64,000 bases of DNA from Acanthosepion pharaonis (GCA_903632075.3 CAHIKZ030000957.1:1346501-1410500); one strand, 5' to 3'; shown: positions 44,530 to 55,290, counted from the first letter of the stretch. Numbers and translations: made by a program. Notes: generated by a model not told the origin, from the letters alone.

Positions 44530-44830
44530 ATCGTCGTCGTCTTTTCTCGTATCCAAGAATTTAAATTAATTCTTTGCTGATCAATTTCCTTTATGATGAT
44601 GGCATTGAATATTAAATTGGACGCCAACACACATGTTCAGGACTAGAAGCTGCCAGTTTTACCAATACCTGATCCCGTCATCCATTCCCTATCGCTGTTT
44701 GACTTTGCAAGTGTTGGTTGGGGGTGAAAGAAAACTAGTCTAGAAGAAAGGGTCGATGGCATGAATTTGTTTAAGGTGGACCTCAAATTGCCAGGAAGTA
44801 ACCCTCCACACATGATTTCATGACCTCCCT
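44530..44830 (+). repeat. ~270-bp unit, copy 1 (split from its neighbours)
   Basis: It shares 'attctttgctgatca', 'atgatggcattga', 'cccgtcatccattccctatcgctg', 'ggtgaaagaaaa' and 'atggcatgaatttgtttaa' in order with 45990-46255 and 46256-46515. The Penelope/SINE insertion lies between copies 1 and 2. Confidence 0.85.
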
Positions 44831-44949
44831 TGCTGATACCCACTGGCGAGTGGACGGACGGGTTCGTCCATGAAACTCTGGCATCATCATGCTGAAGGTA
44901 ACATCAACCAGCTAAATATGACAAATCTTTTACTTACATTAATTATAAC

Positions 44950-45510
44950 AGAATCTGCCTGCCTTATTTGAAGGGGTATTCAGAGAAAATACAAAGGATC
45001 TGCGGTCCATATAACATCAGGACAACCTTCAAAAGCTTGACGACACTTCGCAGATATCTCTCCTGAGTAAGACCCTCCCCATAGAGGAGAACATGACTAA
45101 AGACTGTGTGTACGCTATCCAGTGCAGCTGCAAAAAGGAATATAAAGGGGAGACAGGCCGCCCCCTCAAGTTAAGGCTTCAAGAACACCAGAAAGCTGTA
45201 ACACGAGGGAAAGTGAAACAACCAGCCGTGGCTGACCACATATGGAGAGAGAAGGGAGATCACCGCTCTCTGTGGGATCGGGTTGAGATCATAGACAAGG
45301 AACACCATTGGAAAATTCGTAAAGTTAAGGAATCAGCACATATGCTAGGCCACAGAAATCTCCTGAGCCGACCAAGCATAGAAATAAATACAATATGGGA
45401 ACCAGTAATAAGGAGTTTCCAGAGAAAAACAATGATAACAACAAAGTTGCAATATGAGCTCTGGTAAAAACATGCAATGATAACAGCAAAAATTGCAATA
45501 TGAGCACTGG
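44950..45510 (+). pseudogene. Penelope-like GIY-YIG endonuclease domain, best copy
   Basis: A frame from 44950 reads RICLPYLKGYSEKIQRICGP then YNIRTTFKS and TLRRYLS, typical of the stretch after the RT. After a stop and frameshift, the 125-codon frame at 45093-45467 has DCVYAIQCSCKKEYKGETGR, then LKLRLQEHQKAVTRG, AVADHIWREKGDH and HRNLLSRPSIEIN. The VYaI...YKGETGR pair is the GIY-YIG core (YKG instead of YIG), followed by the catalytic Arg (L-xR-LQEH) and a His-rich region. In the family this nuclease cuts target DNA to prime reverse transcription. Here the RT is missing and the 5' junction is frameshifted, so it is inactive. Confidence 0.9.
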
Positions 45511-45539
45511 TAAAAATGGTTGCTGAAGACATTAGGTTT

Positions 45540-45893
45540 ATAATATCCAGAAATTCATACCCAGATGTCCAGTGGATAAGGGCATTGGTTAGATCCAGTG
45601 AAAGAACCCAAAGAGTGTGAGTTCAATACCCAGTTAAGGCAGTGGAGAACTTTCAGAGGGAAATTAACAGGAGATAACTGATAACTGACATCCATCAAAC
45701 ATGTGGAACTAGAACAGTCTACAGTCAGTGAAATAAAGGGTTCAGTTCGACATTCCAATCATCTGAAGAAGGCCGGAGCGTACAACGGCCGAATCATTGT
45801 AATAAATATGGCGACAAAGATGAGGACAATAGTCCGTATAATGTAAATAATGTACATAATACCTCATCTCAGAAATATAGACAGACTCAGAAT
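45540..45893 (+). mobile_element. tRNA-like segment and tail attached to the Penelope-like copy
   Basis: Starting about 75 bp after the GIY-YIG stop: gtccagtggataagggcatt (box A-like), gtgtgagttcaatacccag (box B-like), the body, the CTGAAGAAGGCCG...CGGCCGAA palindrome and the tail ending agaaatatagaca. Identical layout to the free short elements and to the copy at 9.25-9.62 kb. Confidence 0.8.
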
Positions 45894-45989
45894 CTCTTGA
45901 ATACATTCTGTTTTTGGAACTCTTAAATTTGAAATCAGTTTAAAATAATTTTATATGTTACAATTAAACGGAAAAAAAACATGTTGAGT

Positions 45990-46515
45990 GTTACTATATC
46001 TCATATCCAAGGATTTGATTTCTTCTTTGCTGATCACTTCCTTTATGAGGATAGCATTGATGACTAAAATCACCAACGTACAGGTTCAGGAACCTAGAAG
46101 CTTCCAATTTCACCAAAATCTGCTCCCGTCACCCATTCCCTATCACTGTTTTTTTTTTTTTGATTAAAGGTGAAAGAAAATCGATGTAGAAGAAAGTGAC
46201 GATGGCTTGAATTTATTTAAGTTGTAACTTAAATTGCCAGAGAGTCGTCGGCTGCTTTATTCTCGTAACCAAATATTTAATTTCTTCTTTGCTGATCGCT
46301 TACTTCATGATGACGGCATTGATGATTAAAATCAGTGCCAACGTAAAGCTTCAACACTAGATGTTTCTAGTTTCACCAAAACCTGTTCCCGTTTTCCATG
46401 CCCTATCGCCTTTTCGCTTTCCAAGAGTTGGTTGTGAGTGAAAGAATATCAGTGGCGAAGAAATTGTCAATGGCTTGAATTTGTTTAAAGTGGCCCTTAA
46501 CTTGCTAAAAAGTGG
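45990..46515 (+). repeat. ~270-bp unit, copies 2 and 3 in tandem
   Basis: Copy 2 (45990-46255) and copy 3 (46256-46515) are adjacent direct repeats of 44530-44830. They share 'tttgctgatc(a/g)ctt', 'tgatgattaaaatca' and 'tggcttgaattt(a/g)tttaa'. Non-coding. Confidence 0.87.
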
Positions 46516-46689
46516 CCAACACACTGTATTTATTTATTTTTATCTACCGGTGTCAATGTTCCAGAAGTCTTATTAGAGTAAAAAATATGCGTTCTCCGCT
46601 GATGAAATTTCTTTTTAAATAAATACTATTTAATAAATAAACGAGTGTCTACTCAGATACGAGTATCATGTATAGTGATTTTCCAAGCG

Positions 46690-46818
46690 TAGGTTAGATG
46701 TGGCAAAAGGCCGAAAGTATGGGGCATACAGTGAGGATCGAACTCACTACTCAGTCGTAATTGTTCTAGCGAGACAAAATTACTAACTATTACACCGCCT
46801 CAGTGTGCCCTACGAGTA
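46690..46818 (-). mobile_element. tRNA-derived SINE head (minus strand)
   Basis: Minus strand: cactgaggcggtgtaatagt (box A region) and gtgagttcgatcctcactgt (box B). It is the same subfamily as 18888-18990. Confidence 0.68.
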
Positions 46819-46819
46819 T

Positions 46820-47119
46820 CCTGTATATACAAAGTTTTGAGTGATCAAATATGTCGGTTTAGTAAATAAAAATCTATTATTTCTTTGGAAAATTGCCTGT
46901 TTTAACCAGTTATTTCAGAAAGCGGTCGCATATAGCTAAAAGTTTCTAAATTTCTAAACGGATTTGGTACCATATATGACATCCGTATAAAAGTCTCAAT
47001 CCGACGAGGCTATTTTAAAACATTTTATGTCGATGTTTTGATTTTGAAGAAATAACCAGCGTTGGGCGAAACTACGTCTAGTGAAAAATATTCTATTTTC
47101 AAATTGCTTTCCTGATGGG
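46820..47119. other. No gene recognised
   Basis: It has weak similarity to 48000-48150 ('tctaaacggatttggtaccatatatgacatccgt' compared with 'tggggcttccatacagatgtatggcatcc'). No other structure. Confidence 0.4.
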
Positions 47120-47128
47120 CTTTCTGTT

Positions 47129-47880
47129 CATTATTTACATTATTCGGACTATTGTCCTCATCTTTGTCGCCATATTTATTACAACGTTTCGGCCTTTCAG
47201 TATCTGTCTATATTTCTGAGATGAGGTATTATGTACACTATTTACATTATTCGGATTATTGTCTTCATCTTTGTTGCCATATTTATTACAACGTTTCGGC
47301 CGTTCAGTATCTGTCTATATTTCTGAGATGAGGTATTATGTACACTATTTACATTATTCGGACTATTGTCCTCACCTTTGTCGCCATATTTATTACAACG
47401 TTTCGGCCTTTCAGTATCTGTCTATATTTCTGAGATGAGGTATTATGTACACTATTTACATTATTCGGACTATTGTCCTCACCTTTGTCGCCATATTTAT
47501 TACAACGTTTCGGCCGTTGTACGCTCCAGCCTTCTTCATGTGGTTGCAATGTCGAACTTAAACCTTTATTTCGCTCACTGGCGTAGTCTGTTCTATGGAT
47601 GTCAGTTCTTATTTATCTCCTGTTAATTTCCCTCTGAAAGTTCTCCACTGCCTTAACCGGATATTGAACTCACACTCTTTGGGTCCTGTCACTGGATCTA
47701 ACCAACGCCTTTATCCACTGTGCCATGTGCCCTTGTGTTAAGTTCGACATTCCAACCACTTGATGAAGGCCGGAGCGTACAACGGCCGAAACGTTGTAAT
47801 AAATATGGCGACAAAAATGAGAATAGTCCGAATAATGTAAATAATGTACATAATACCTCATCTCAGAAATATAGATAGGC
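47129..47880 (-). mobile_element. Foldback short element with 107-bp tandem tail array
   Basis: The left side contains 3.6 tandem copies of the inverted tail, period exactly 107 bp (ggcc junctions at 47191, 47298, 47405, 47512). Next come the minus-strand tRNA-like body (tatccactgtgccatgtgc at about 47711) and a plus-strand tail (47745-47880). ctttctgtt at 47120-47128 and 47881-47889 is a possible 9-bp target duplication. Multi-copy tails recall the tandem pseudo-LTRs of Penelope-like elements. Confidence 0.82.
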
Positions 47881-47889
47881 CTTTCTGTT

Positions 47890-48300
47890 ATTTGGTACAG
47901 ATGTTTGTTTTTGAATCTGTAGCGACAGTCCTCCATGCTCAAAGAAGGATGATCTTTGCCACGATCTTTAGGCTTTACACGATCAAAGCTGTTTTTTCAA
48001 CTTTGATCATAGTAAGCGATTGTATACAAGTGACAGTTTCTATATTTCGGAATGAGATTTCGATATTTCTGAATGGGGCTTCCATACAGATGTATGGCAT
48101 CCATAAGAAAGTCTCGTTGATTCATTCAGGGTCGGTGCCATCATTTTCTTTTCATTCCAATTCTAGATCATAATTTTCGTTTGTAACAGTTTATATTGAC
48201 TCTTATTTCTTGGAAGACTTGTTAAAAGAATTTGATTTCCTGTTCAACATCATTCATATCCCTACTATAAATACCTATATCATCAGCATAGCCCATTGAG
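47890..48300. other. No gene recognised
   Basis: A 109-codon plus frame (47844-48173) begins inside the repeat and has no motif. Treated as chance. Confidence 0.4.
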
Positions 48301-48301
48301 A

Positions 48302-48305
<4 letters not shown>

Positions 48306-48354
<49 letters not shown>
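48306..48354. repeat. (TA)n microsatellite
   Basis: A TA run directly replaces the head of the following SINE. Confidence 0.96.
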
Positions 48355-48358
<4 letters not shown>

Positions 48359-48695
48359 CATTCACTTACGTGCTGTGAAAGGTGTGAATCCTCTTCTTCT
48401 CCCTCCAGTTATGGGTAAATAGCAGGACAGATTGGGTTCTATAGCCTTGGATGGCAACTGTTCTAGGAGAAGGACAACTCTGAATTCAAAACCTGCGGAG
48501 GGTCGTTTGGGGACCTCGTGGCACGTAGTGCACCAGGTCTCTGTATTCGGCCCTTCAAAAAGTGCGGATGGTCTTGCACGAAACCTTCACCACTATAATC
48601 AAATCTCATGTGCTATTGTCGGGTGTCGGTTTCCTGCGAACTGATCTGCCTGACCGTCATACGTCAAATTCGACGGGAGAGTCGAATATATATAT
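48355..48695 (+). mobile_element. tRNA-SINE body, 5'-truncated
   Basis: Same body as 28440-28787 (ttacattcacttacgtg, ctatagccttggatggcaac, ctgcggagggtcgtttgggg, ctgatctgcctgaccgtcat) with the tRNA head missing; (TA)n lies on both sides (48306-48354 and 48709-48747). Confidence 0.87.
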
Positions 48696-48705
48696 GTGTA
48701 TGTGA

Positions 48706-48708
<3 letters not shown>

Positions 48709-48747
<39 letters not shown>
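48709..48747. repeat. (TA)n microsatellite
   Basis: A TA run between the SINE and the next hammerhead-like repeat. Confidence 0.95.
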
Positions 48748-48753
<6 letters not shown>

Positions 48754-48832
48754 GAATATAAGAGAGGTGCTGCAAACGTTTTTGGTTGTAATGTGTTTTT
48801 TTAGAAAAAAAAATTGTTTTATTTTCCATAAC

Positions 48833-48875
48833 TTTACTACACGGGTTTCTGCTCTCGTGACCGTCTTCAGGTAAA
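48833..48875 (-). ncRNA. Hammerhead-ribozyme-like module
   Basis: Minus strand: tttac / CTGAAGA / cggtc-acga-gagca / GAAA / ccCGTG / T-A / gtaaa. The core matches CUGANGA...GAAA. Stem I is 5 bp (TTTAC/GTAAA). Stem III is minimal with A-U and C-G pairs. Stem II is imperfect. It shares a flank with 52470-52513 (ttaaaaagaa..., aataattaattttt), where stem I is TTTGC/GCAAA, a compensatory change. Confidence 0.5.
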
Positions 48876-49341
48876 AGCAATTTCCACATATTATTAAAAA
48901 TAATTAATTTTTCCTTATGTTTTCAATGTTAGATATTCTCGATATGAGTCATTGTCTGTTTTTCTGTTAGTAATCCGAATGTCTTTTTTGAATTGGCAAT
49001 GAAGAGTTCTGCGCGAAGGGTCATAAAACAATTAAGGTTGGTCCAAGAGAAATGATGAATTACTTATCGGCATTTTATCTTTTAATGTTTTACTGACCCC
49101 TATGTGTTCTTGGATCTCTTTCCATTTTCGTGTGTTTCTGTCAGCATGCGTGTATATATGCGTGCGTATATTCCCCCCCTTCATGCATATACTGTCTTAC
49201 TACGACGGATTAGTAAACTCATTTGTACACATACACACATACATACACATACGCACATACACACCATCCGACCACAAGGAATCAGTACATACACATAGAT
49301 ACACACACACACACGCATACTTATCAAGCTACATGGAACCA

Positions 49342-49343
<2 letters not shown>

Positions 49344-49395
<52 letters not shown>
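49344..49395. repeat. (TA)n microsatellite
   Basis: A TA run followed by ttagtggtaaatatacaata, a repeat shared with 61420-61520. Confidence 0.96.
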
Positions 49396-49402
<7 letters not shown>

Positions 49403-49535
49403 AAATAATATAATATTAGTGGTAAATATACAATACATATGCAAAATATGTAGATATATATACATGTAGTGCATACACATATATGTATATTTTTGAATAA
49501 AAAAATTCTGAGAGGATAGAATCCACCCATGATAT

Positions 49536-49920
49536 GTATATGTGTGTGTATATATGTGTATATGTATGCATGTGTATATATTTATGTATATGTATGTGGG
49601 AAGTGTGTTTATATGGATATGGGTGGATATATGTGTGTGTGTGTATATGTGTATATATGTTTATGTATCTATATGTATATATGTAGGTGTAATTACTTGT
49701 ATATTATATGCGCAGTACTTATTAGAAAGCGCTCAGTATCAGAGATAGAGCTAACATATTGAATCAAATATATGTATATGTGTATATGTATATATATGTG
49801 TGTGTATGTATGTGTATGTGTGTATTTGTGTGGATATGTGGATATGTGTGTGTATGTGGGTACACGCCTATGTGTATGTATATACGTGTATATGTTATTG
49901 TGTATGTGTGGATTCGCATG
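49536..49920. repeat. TGTATATG-rich low-complexity with dispersed repeat copy 3
   Basis: Purine/pyrimidine alternating tgtatatgtgtgtg sequence is interrupted at 49700-49765 by the tacttattagaaagcgctca repeat. Confidence 0.9.
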
Positions 49921-50039
49921 TGTTTTTGAACATAAAAATATAGGTCCTTGCTAGATAGATAATCGTTATATTTATTCTTTATATGTTTATATTTGATTTG
50001 TAACCTGTAGTCGATATTAATTTTGTCAAATTTTCTCAA

Positions 50040-50485
50040 TTACACAGCGGCCCTTTGAGTAAATGTCTTTCAATCTTAGTTTCCCCCGCCCCATCTCTCT
50101 CTCCCACCTCTTCTTTCCTTTTCTCTCCCTCCCTCCTATTCCGATCTTTAACATTAGATCGTATGGTGTGTGTATATCACCTCGAAATGTATCTTTAATG
50201 TATTAGACATCCGACAACATTCATATTTCCCCCTTCCACTCACCTCTAGCTAGAAAAAACCCTCTCTGTTAAGTTTTAGTCTCCCACCTTCTCCGTCTAT
50301 TACCCCTCTCTTTAACACTAACATTGGTTCCACACTCTCTTACTTACACTCTCTCCAGATTCTATTTTTATTTCCGGAGTTGTTTTTTTCTGTTTTCTTT
50401 TTGAATTTGTAGGTCTGATGAATTGGATCGTATTTACGATTCCAATGGAATAAATTATGACCATGGGATATTAGTCTTTAAGCCT

Positions 50486-50495
<10 letters not shown>
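50040..50495 (+). repeat. Dispersed repeat, inverted relative of 61535-61800
   Basis: 'aatttgtaggtctgatgaat', 'gtatttacgattccaatgga' and 'ataaattatgaccatggga' occur in reverse complement at 61535-61630; more diverged pyrimidine-rich sequence also corresponds. It ends at a (TA)n run (50492-50534). Non-coding. Confidence 0.75.
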
Positions 50496-50534
<39 letters not shown>

Positions 50535-50535
<1 letters not shown>

Positions 50536-51003
50536 TAGGTGTAACAGCAAAATTGTCCAAATCGTCTAACTGCTTAATTGTCCATCTCACAAAATGTTTA
50601 GCATCTAAAAAACATCACGAAACTAATTGGGTTTCTTTCAGATTTTCAGATGAGACGTTTTCCCATCTTGACGCCATTTTTTGTAAGAATAACTGGCATC
50701 CATATGACATTCTCGAGTTGATGAACAAGACTGGTTATTTCACGTTATTTTTTTGGTTTTGTAGCAATTTGCGGTATTGTGCGAAACTACCTCTACGTAG
50801 CTTATTCTATGTTTATTTTCCTTTTTTCTCCTAGACTAAATTTGTTATAACTGATCCATACACCGAAATATTTGACCTGCTTAGTATTTACGAATTTCAC
50901 ATCCTGAATTTTTATCATAGATTCAGAGTATGTGCCATCACAGCTTTCATTTTAATTTTAGATCATAGTTTCTATTTTGGAAAAGTGTATCTTGAGGCAA
51001 AGT
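50535..51003. other. No gene recognised
   Basis: A 93-codon frame (50553-50834) shows no domain or splice sites I can support. Confidence 0.4.
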
Positions 51004-51004
51004 G

Positions 51005-51205
51005 AAGTAATGGATAGCGGCTAGGATGGAAGAATCGGAGAGTCGAGTTCGAATTCCAGTCTTATCCATTACATCCGCTTACGTGCTAATACCCTTGGGA
51101 AAGGTATGAATCCTCTTCTTCTCACATTACCTGTAGCTATGGGTAAATAAATATGTAAGACAGATCGTGGTCTATAGCCTTGGATTGTAACTGGTCTACC
51201 GCAGA
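51005..51205 (+). mobile_element. tRNA-derived SINE copy
   Basis: gtaatggatagcggctagga and the box B gagttcgaattccagtc, then ttacgtgctaat, gtagctatgggta and ctatagccttggat. It ends about 390 bp before the second phosphodiesterase exon. Confidence 0.83.
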
Positions 51206-51595
51206 AAGAAATGGCCACCTACTGCGCGAAAAAATCTACAGCGTCAGTCATGTATCGAAAGATACATGATCGCCTAAGCATGTATCACGCATGGCACATA
51301 GCTGACAGTATCTTGTGTAACTGTCTTATTTCTTGAAATATTTAGTAGAGGAAGTTGATTTTCTGTTCAAGATGATTCTTATCCCCAAATCGAATACCTA
51401 TATCGTCAGCATCGTCTCTATCATCACCAGTCCATTGGCATCGATAGGGAAAGCAGAATAGTCATCTTCTAATTGTAAATTCATTTGGGATATGGTATAA
51501 AATGCTAAAATAATCAGTGCCTATTTCTTCACATCTGTTTTTTATATTTTTTTTTTTTTGTTGTTTTTTAACGAGTATTTTGTATTATTTTTCAG

Positions 51596-51671
51596 GCTGA
51601 CAAGATCACAGGATTTCATACGAAGAGTATTTTGTGTAAGCCAATCCGAAATACGGAATACGAAATCATTG
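51596..51671 (+). CDS. Internal exon: cyclic-nucleotide phosphodiesterase GAF domain, second part
   Basis: A 76-bp exon follows an acceptor (tgtattatttttcag) and ends at a GTGAGT donor. The reading frame is phase 0 in, phase 1 out (ATT G|gt). It encodes ADKITGFHTKSILCKPI, then RNTEYEIIG. This is the D-x-x-TG(F/Y)-T--(I/L)LC-PI-N---EviG strand that directly follows the DAY-D-RF block in PDE5/6/10/11-type GAF domains, so it joins the exon at 4966-5080 without a gap. Typical positions for the next strand (GVA--NK) would be in the next exon, which I could not find in the remaining 12.3 kb. Confidence 0.88.
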
Positions 51672-52059
51672 GTGAGTTTCATTTTATTCTTTTTTTTTTT
51701 TTTTTTTTTGCTTGCAAGATCTTAAATTTTCCTATTTCCTGCGAGTTATAAAGAGTTTGTAAACTCCTTACTGGATAGTTTAATACGCTTACTTTTCCGT
51801 AAACAGTGGTAGGCTTCTCTGTGGCTATTACCCGACTTAGCTTCAGGATGTATCATAATTATAACAACCGCCTTCAAAAAAGCTCTACCTTGAGGAACTC
51901 TTGAACCTCATATGAACACTAGTAAAGAAATCCAATAAATCAATAACATATCAAGTAACCTATCTTGTTAGTTGACTAATCTGAGAATGATGAGCTGTTC
52001 GACGCAAAACGACTCAGCTGATTACATTAAAAACAATTCAACGGTTGTTGATTTAGGGA

Positions 52060-52060
<1 letters not shown>
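51672..52060. other. Start of next intron, no feature
   Basis: The donor GTGAGTTTC is followed by a pyrimidine-rich run (about 51690-51711). No exon was recognised. Confidence 0.5.
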
Positions 52061-52063
<3 letters not shown>

Positions 52064-52090
<27 letters not shown>

Positions 52091-52330
52091 TAAAATAATA
52101 AAAAATAATAATTCCTGCCCGAAGAGTTGTTAAACAACGTAACTTAAGTTTTACTTCGAACGGAGGTATATGTATATTTATTAATATATACTCTGTCTGA
52201 CCACATTGAGCACAGTTTTATTTTTACCTAAGATTAAACTGAGTAAATATTTATTCGCTTACCTGTGTATGCGCGTAACACACGTATATAGGGTTGGTAA
52301 TATATAGTTATTTGATTCATCCACGTTAAC

Positions 52331-52384
<54 letters not shown>
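52064..52384. repeat. (TA)n tracts
   Basis: TA runs at 52064-52086 and 52335-52384 with AT-rich sequence between. Confidence 0.93.
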
Positions 52385-52390
<6 letters not shown>

Positions 52391-52469
52391 GAAGAGAGAA
52401 ACCGCAAACTTTTTTTTTGCTTGTAATGTAGATTTTTAAAAAAATATATTATGCTTTATATTCTATAAT

Positions 52470-52513
52470 TTTGCTACACGAGTTTCCGGTCTCATTGATC
52501 TTCATCAGGCAAA
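52470..52513 (-). ncRNA. Hammerhead-ribozyme-like module
   Basis: Minus strand: tttgc / CTGATGA / agatc-aatga-gaccg / GAAA / ctCGTG / T-A / gcaaa. The core is the consensus CUGAUGA and GAAA; stem I is five perfect pairs; stem III is minimal (A-U, C-G). Stem II pairs at three of four positions (GATC/GACC) with an extra A next to A9 and an extra G next to G12. The preceding (TA)n ends about 85 bp away. Confidence 0.55.
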
Positions 52514-52629
52514 GCGTGAAGATTTCCCATATTATTATTAAAAAATAATTAATTTTTTTTGTTATGTTTTTCGATGTTAAATATTCTCCATACTCTTTTT
52601 TGTGTGTTAGTGACCCAAATGTCTTCCTG

Positions 52630-52700
52630 AATTGGTTTGGTTTACTGTTTTTTTTTTTTTTTTGCGGCATATCAACCTCAATGAGTTAGTTAATGCCAAC
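52630..52700 (+). repeat. CGGCATATCAACC hairpin repeat copy
   Basis: ttggtttggttta...gcggcatatcaacctcaatg then agttagttaatgcc. Confidence 0.85.
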
Positions 52701-53300
52701 AAGGTTTTATTGCTGGTAATATTTTTTTTCATAGTGCTTTGGGGGGTCAACTATTACCTATGCGTGTGTGTGTGTTTGTGTCTGTGTGTGTGTGGATTGA
52801 GTGAAAAGTAGATAAACGCTAAGATAATTATCAGACGAACAAAATGATTTCTCAGTCGGAGGATTCACGTAACCTTTCAGTTTTCAAGTAATGGGTCGCA
52901 TCCTTATCGATAATAAAAGAAAATATGCGTCGTGATCTCTTTGAAGATTATTTAAGCAAAGTCTCTAGACGGATAAAACCAGCAAAGAACGATAACAGAA
53001 GGCCACCGCTGACGACACGGTTTAAAAGAGATTCCCTTGGTCATTCATCAATCTTCCTCACCAAGCTACGTGACACTTACACTGTCCTCCTCACTTTCTC
53101 CCTTGTTTCTTTTTCACATATTCATGCGAAGAAATCACATTTCTTTTCATCTTAGCAAATAACTACAAAAAGAAACTTTAAAGGACCCTTAACACTAATC
53201 CATGCTGAGAAATACTTAATTGTAAAAACAGGAAAATAAAAATATTTCATGTAAAAAAGAACATTTCTCGAGTTTTTCTCTGTAGTGGGTTGATTCAGAT
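52701..53300. other. No gene recognised
   Basis: The frame at 52925-53155 (MRRDLFEDYLSKVSRRIK...) has no family match I can name and lacks splice context; a (GT)n tract lies at 52764-52793. Confidence 0.4.
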
Positions 53301-53303
53301 CGG

Positions 53304-53307
<4 letters not shown>

Positions 53308-53348
<41 letters not shown>
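53308..53348. repeat. (CA)n microsatellite
   Basis: A CA run adjoining TATATA. Confidence 0.96.
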
Positions 53349-53359
<11 letters not shown>

Positions 53360-53463
53360 TTATGCATGTTTCATATATTTCAATATAGGCAAGTTTTGTC
53401 TATTTTATGTAAATTCTTTTCATATCGTCTGATAAGCTTAATAGCATTATCATTAAAAGAAGA
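53360..53463 (+). repeat. Left arm of ~100-bp inverted repeat
   Basis: 'tgcatgtttcata' ... 'catatcgtctgataagctta' is matched in reverse complement by 53816-53918. 350 bp separates the arms. Confidence 0.88.
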
Positions 53464-53737
53464 AAGAAATCACATTATTTAACAAAATACACTATGAAAT
53501 CTTCACAAATATTCTTAAATGCCTATAACTGATAACAGAAGCCATTGGTATAAAACAATGGCTTTCCATAATTAATACTTCTCGTTTTCACTCTCGCGTG
53601 GTCATGTGTGACGTCATGAGCTGCGGTGCGATTTTCGTTTCCAGCGTCTCATATGCACGAGTTTTTCGTTGCTTGGAAATATTCCATGTAAACAAAAACA
53701 GACTGTCATTATTGTTTAATATATTGTAATGTAATTG

Positions 53738-53779
53738 TTACCTTTGATAATGGCTTATGTAAGTCGAAAGCTTAGATAG
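53738..53779 (+). ncRNA. Hammerhead-like motif (plus strand, weak)
   Basis: ttacct / TTGATAA-t / ggct-loop-agtc / GAA / agctt / agatag. Stem II is 4 bp (one G-U), stem III is AGCT, stem I pairs 5 of 6 with one mismatch and a G-U. The core has the same C3/G8 changes as the modules at 28.9 and 39.5 kb. Confidence 0.35.
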
Positions 53780-53815
53780 AATTAAAAAATATGTATCAAT
53801 ATAGTGATTTTCTTT

Positions 53816-53918
53816 GTTTTTTTTTAATGATAATGTTATTAAGCTTATCAGACGATATGAAAAGGATTTACATAAAATAAATAGACAACACTTGTCTATA
53901 TTATTTAATGAAACATGC
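53816..53918 (-). repeat. Right arm of ~100-bp inverted repeat
   Basis: This is the inverse of 53360-53463, followed by (CA)n(TA)n (53948-54025). Confidence 0.88.
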
Positions 53919-53958
53919 ATCATTGAAAAAATGCTGCCTAAATACACACATACACACT

Positions 53959-54028
<70 letters not shown>

Positions 54029-54369
54029 TGTACCTCTATGGCCGGAGTTCAACTGAGTATATATCTAGATTTATTGAGACTTGGAATACAGAACACATCC
54101 GTAGTTTCATTTACATATTATTGTCATCATCCCTCGTAGGGGACTGTGGACAGAAAAACAGACAACCTCCTCCTCATAGCTTTGCTTTTTTTCTTCCTAA
54201 CAAATGGGGTTTCACATAGCTTGGCGGCACCCGTCTCCTCTCCAAGCTCCATATCCCAAACGACCCTCATCATGTTTTGAATTAAGAGTTCTTCTCCTCC
54301 TAGACCCGGAGCCAATCAAGTACTTCTTCTAATGAGGATAATATAGGACTTCTTCTAATGGGGATAGCA

Positions 54370-54515
54370 GATATAGATCCTTACGTTTTCCCAAAGAGTA
54401 TTAGCACGTAAGTGAATGTAATGGATCCGACTGAAATTCGAACTCAGCTCTTCGATTTGTAAATCTAAGACGCTATTCATTATTCTACCCTGCCTGGGCT
54501 ATTTCAGAAATACGC
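54370..54515 (-). mobile_element. tRNA-derived SINE copy (minus strand)
   Basis: Minus strand: aataatgaatagcgtcttag, box B gagttcgaatttcagtc, then cattacattcacttacgtg. Same family as 28383-28787. Confidence 0.78.
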
Positions 54516-54689
54516 ATTTAAAAAAAATGGACAATTATCGGCCCAAAGCACAATCAATAATATAGCTGCCATTTCGAATATAGCAAAATGAAACCTCAAT
54601 GTGGTTTATTTAAGAATAAACGGTAGCATTCTTTGAATTGATAGAGAAAAAAACTGTAGCTAAAAAGAGGGACCCTTCTATCCAACACC

Positions 54690-55290
54690 TCATCTATATA
54701 TATATAAAACAGAAGATGCCTGTGTGTGTCTATTGGTATGTTCGTTATACATTTCCAGATTTTTTAACCGATTTCATTAAAACTTGACACACTGAACTTT
54801 TTGCCCATAACACCATGGTTTTTCAAGCGATTTTCTCCAAATTTGATACAATCATTATTTATAACACAACAATTGTTTTGATTAATGCTTTTTTTTTAAG
54901 GTCATTCCCGTTAATTGCGAAAATTCGCGAATAACTGCGTAAAATGCGGGGTTTTTTTTGCCATTAACTTCCGCAGTTTCTAACGGATTCGCTCCAAATT
55001 TGCAGGAACATTATTTATGCTTCAAAGAATATTTCGAACTCATTTCATAACAAGTTAATTCGCTTTAAATTTACGATTTATTTGATTAAACTGATTAAAC
55101 TCTTGCTATTTGATTAAACTGATTAAAATTTACTTCACTCGAAATTTGGCAAGAATATTATCCCTGCTTAAGGGAATGCTTTCAACTAATGTTTTGTCAA
55201 ATTTATTCGCTTTAAATTTGCTATTTGTTTGATTAAACATCTGCTATTTAATTAAACTGATTAAACTTTAGTCCACCCATGATGTGATAA
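54690..55290 (+). repeat. Interspersed repeat with possible Helitron-like 5' end
   Basis: It starts tctatatatatataaaacag followed by 'gaagatgcctgtgtgtgtct' and 'ttcattaaaacttgacacac'. A TC start with tctatatatata is a common Helitron 5' terminus in invertebrates, but I found no matching CTRR 3' hairpin end. Linking it to the helicase fragment at 56.15 kb is inference. Confidence 0.4.

Noticed and set aside
50553..50834. 93-codon frame as a gene
   Set aside because: Sits next to a (TA)n run, has no motif, and ends in low-complexity aromatic residues.
52925..53155. 76-codon frame MRRDLFEDYL... as a gene
   Set aside because: No recognisable domain, splice signals or conservation evidence.
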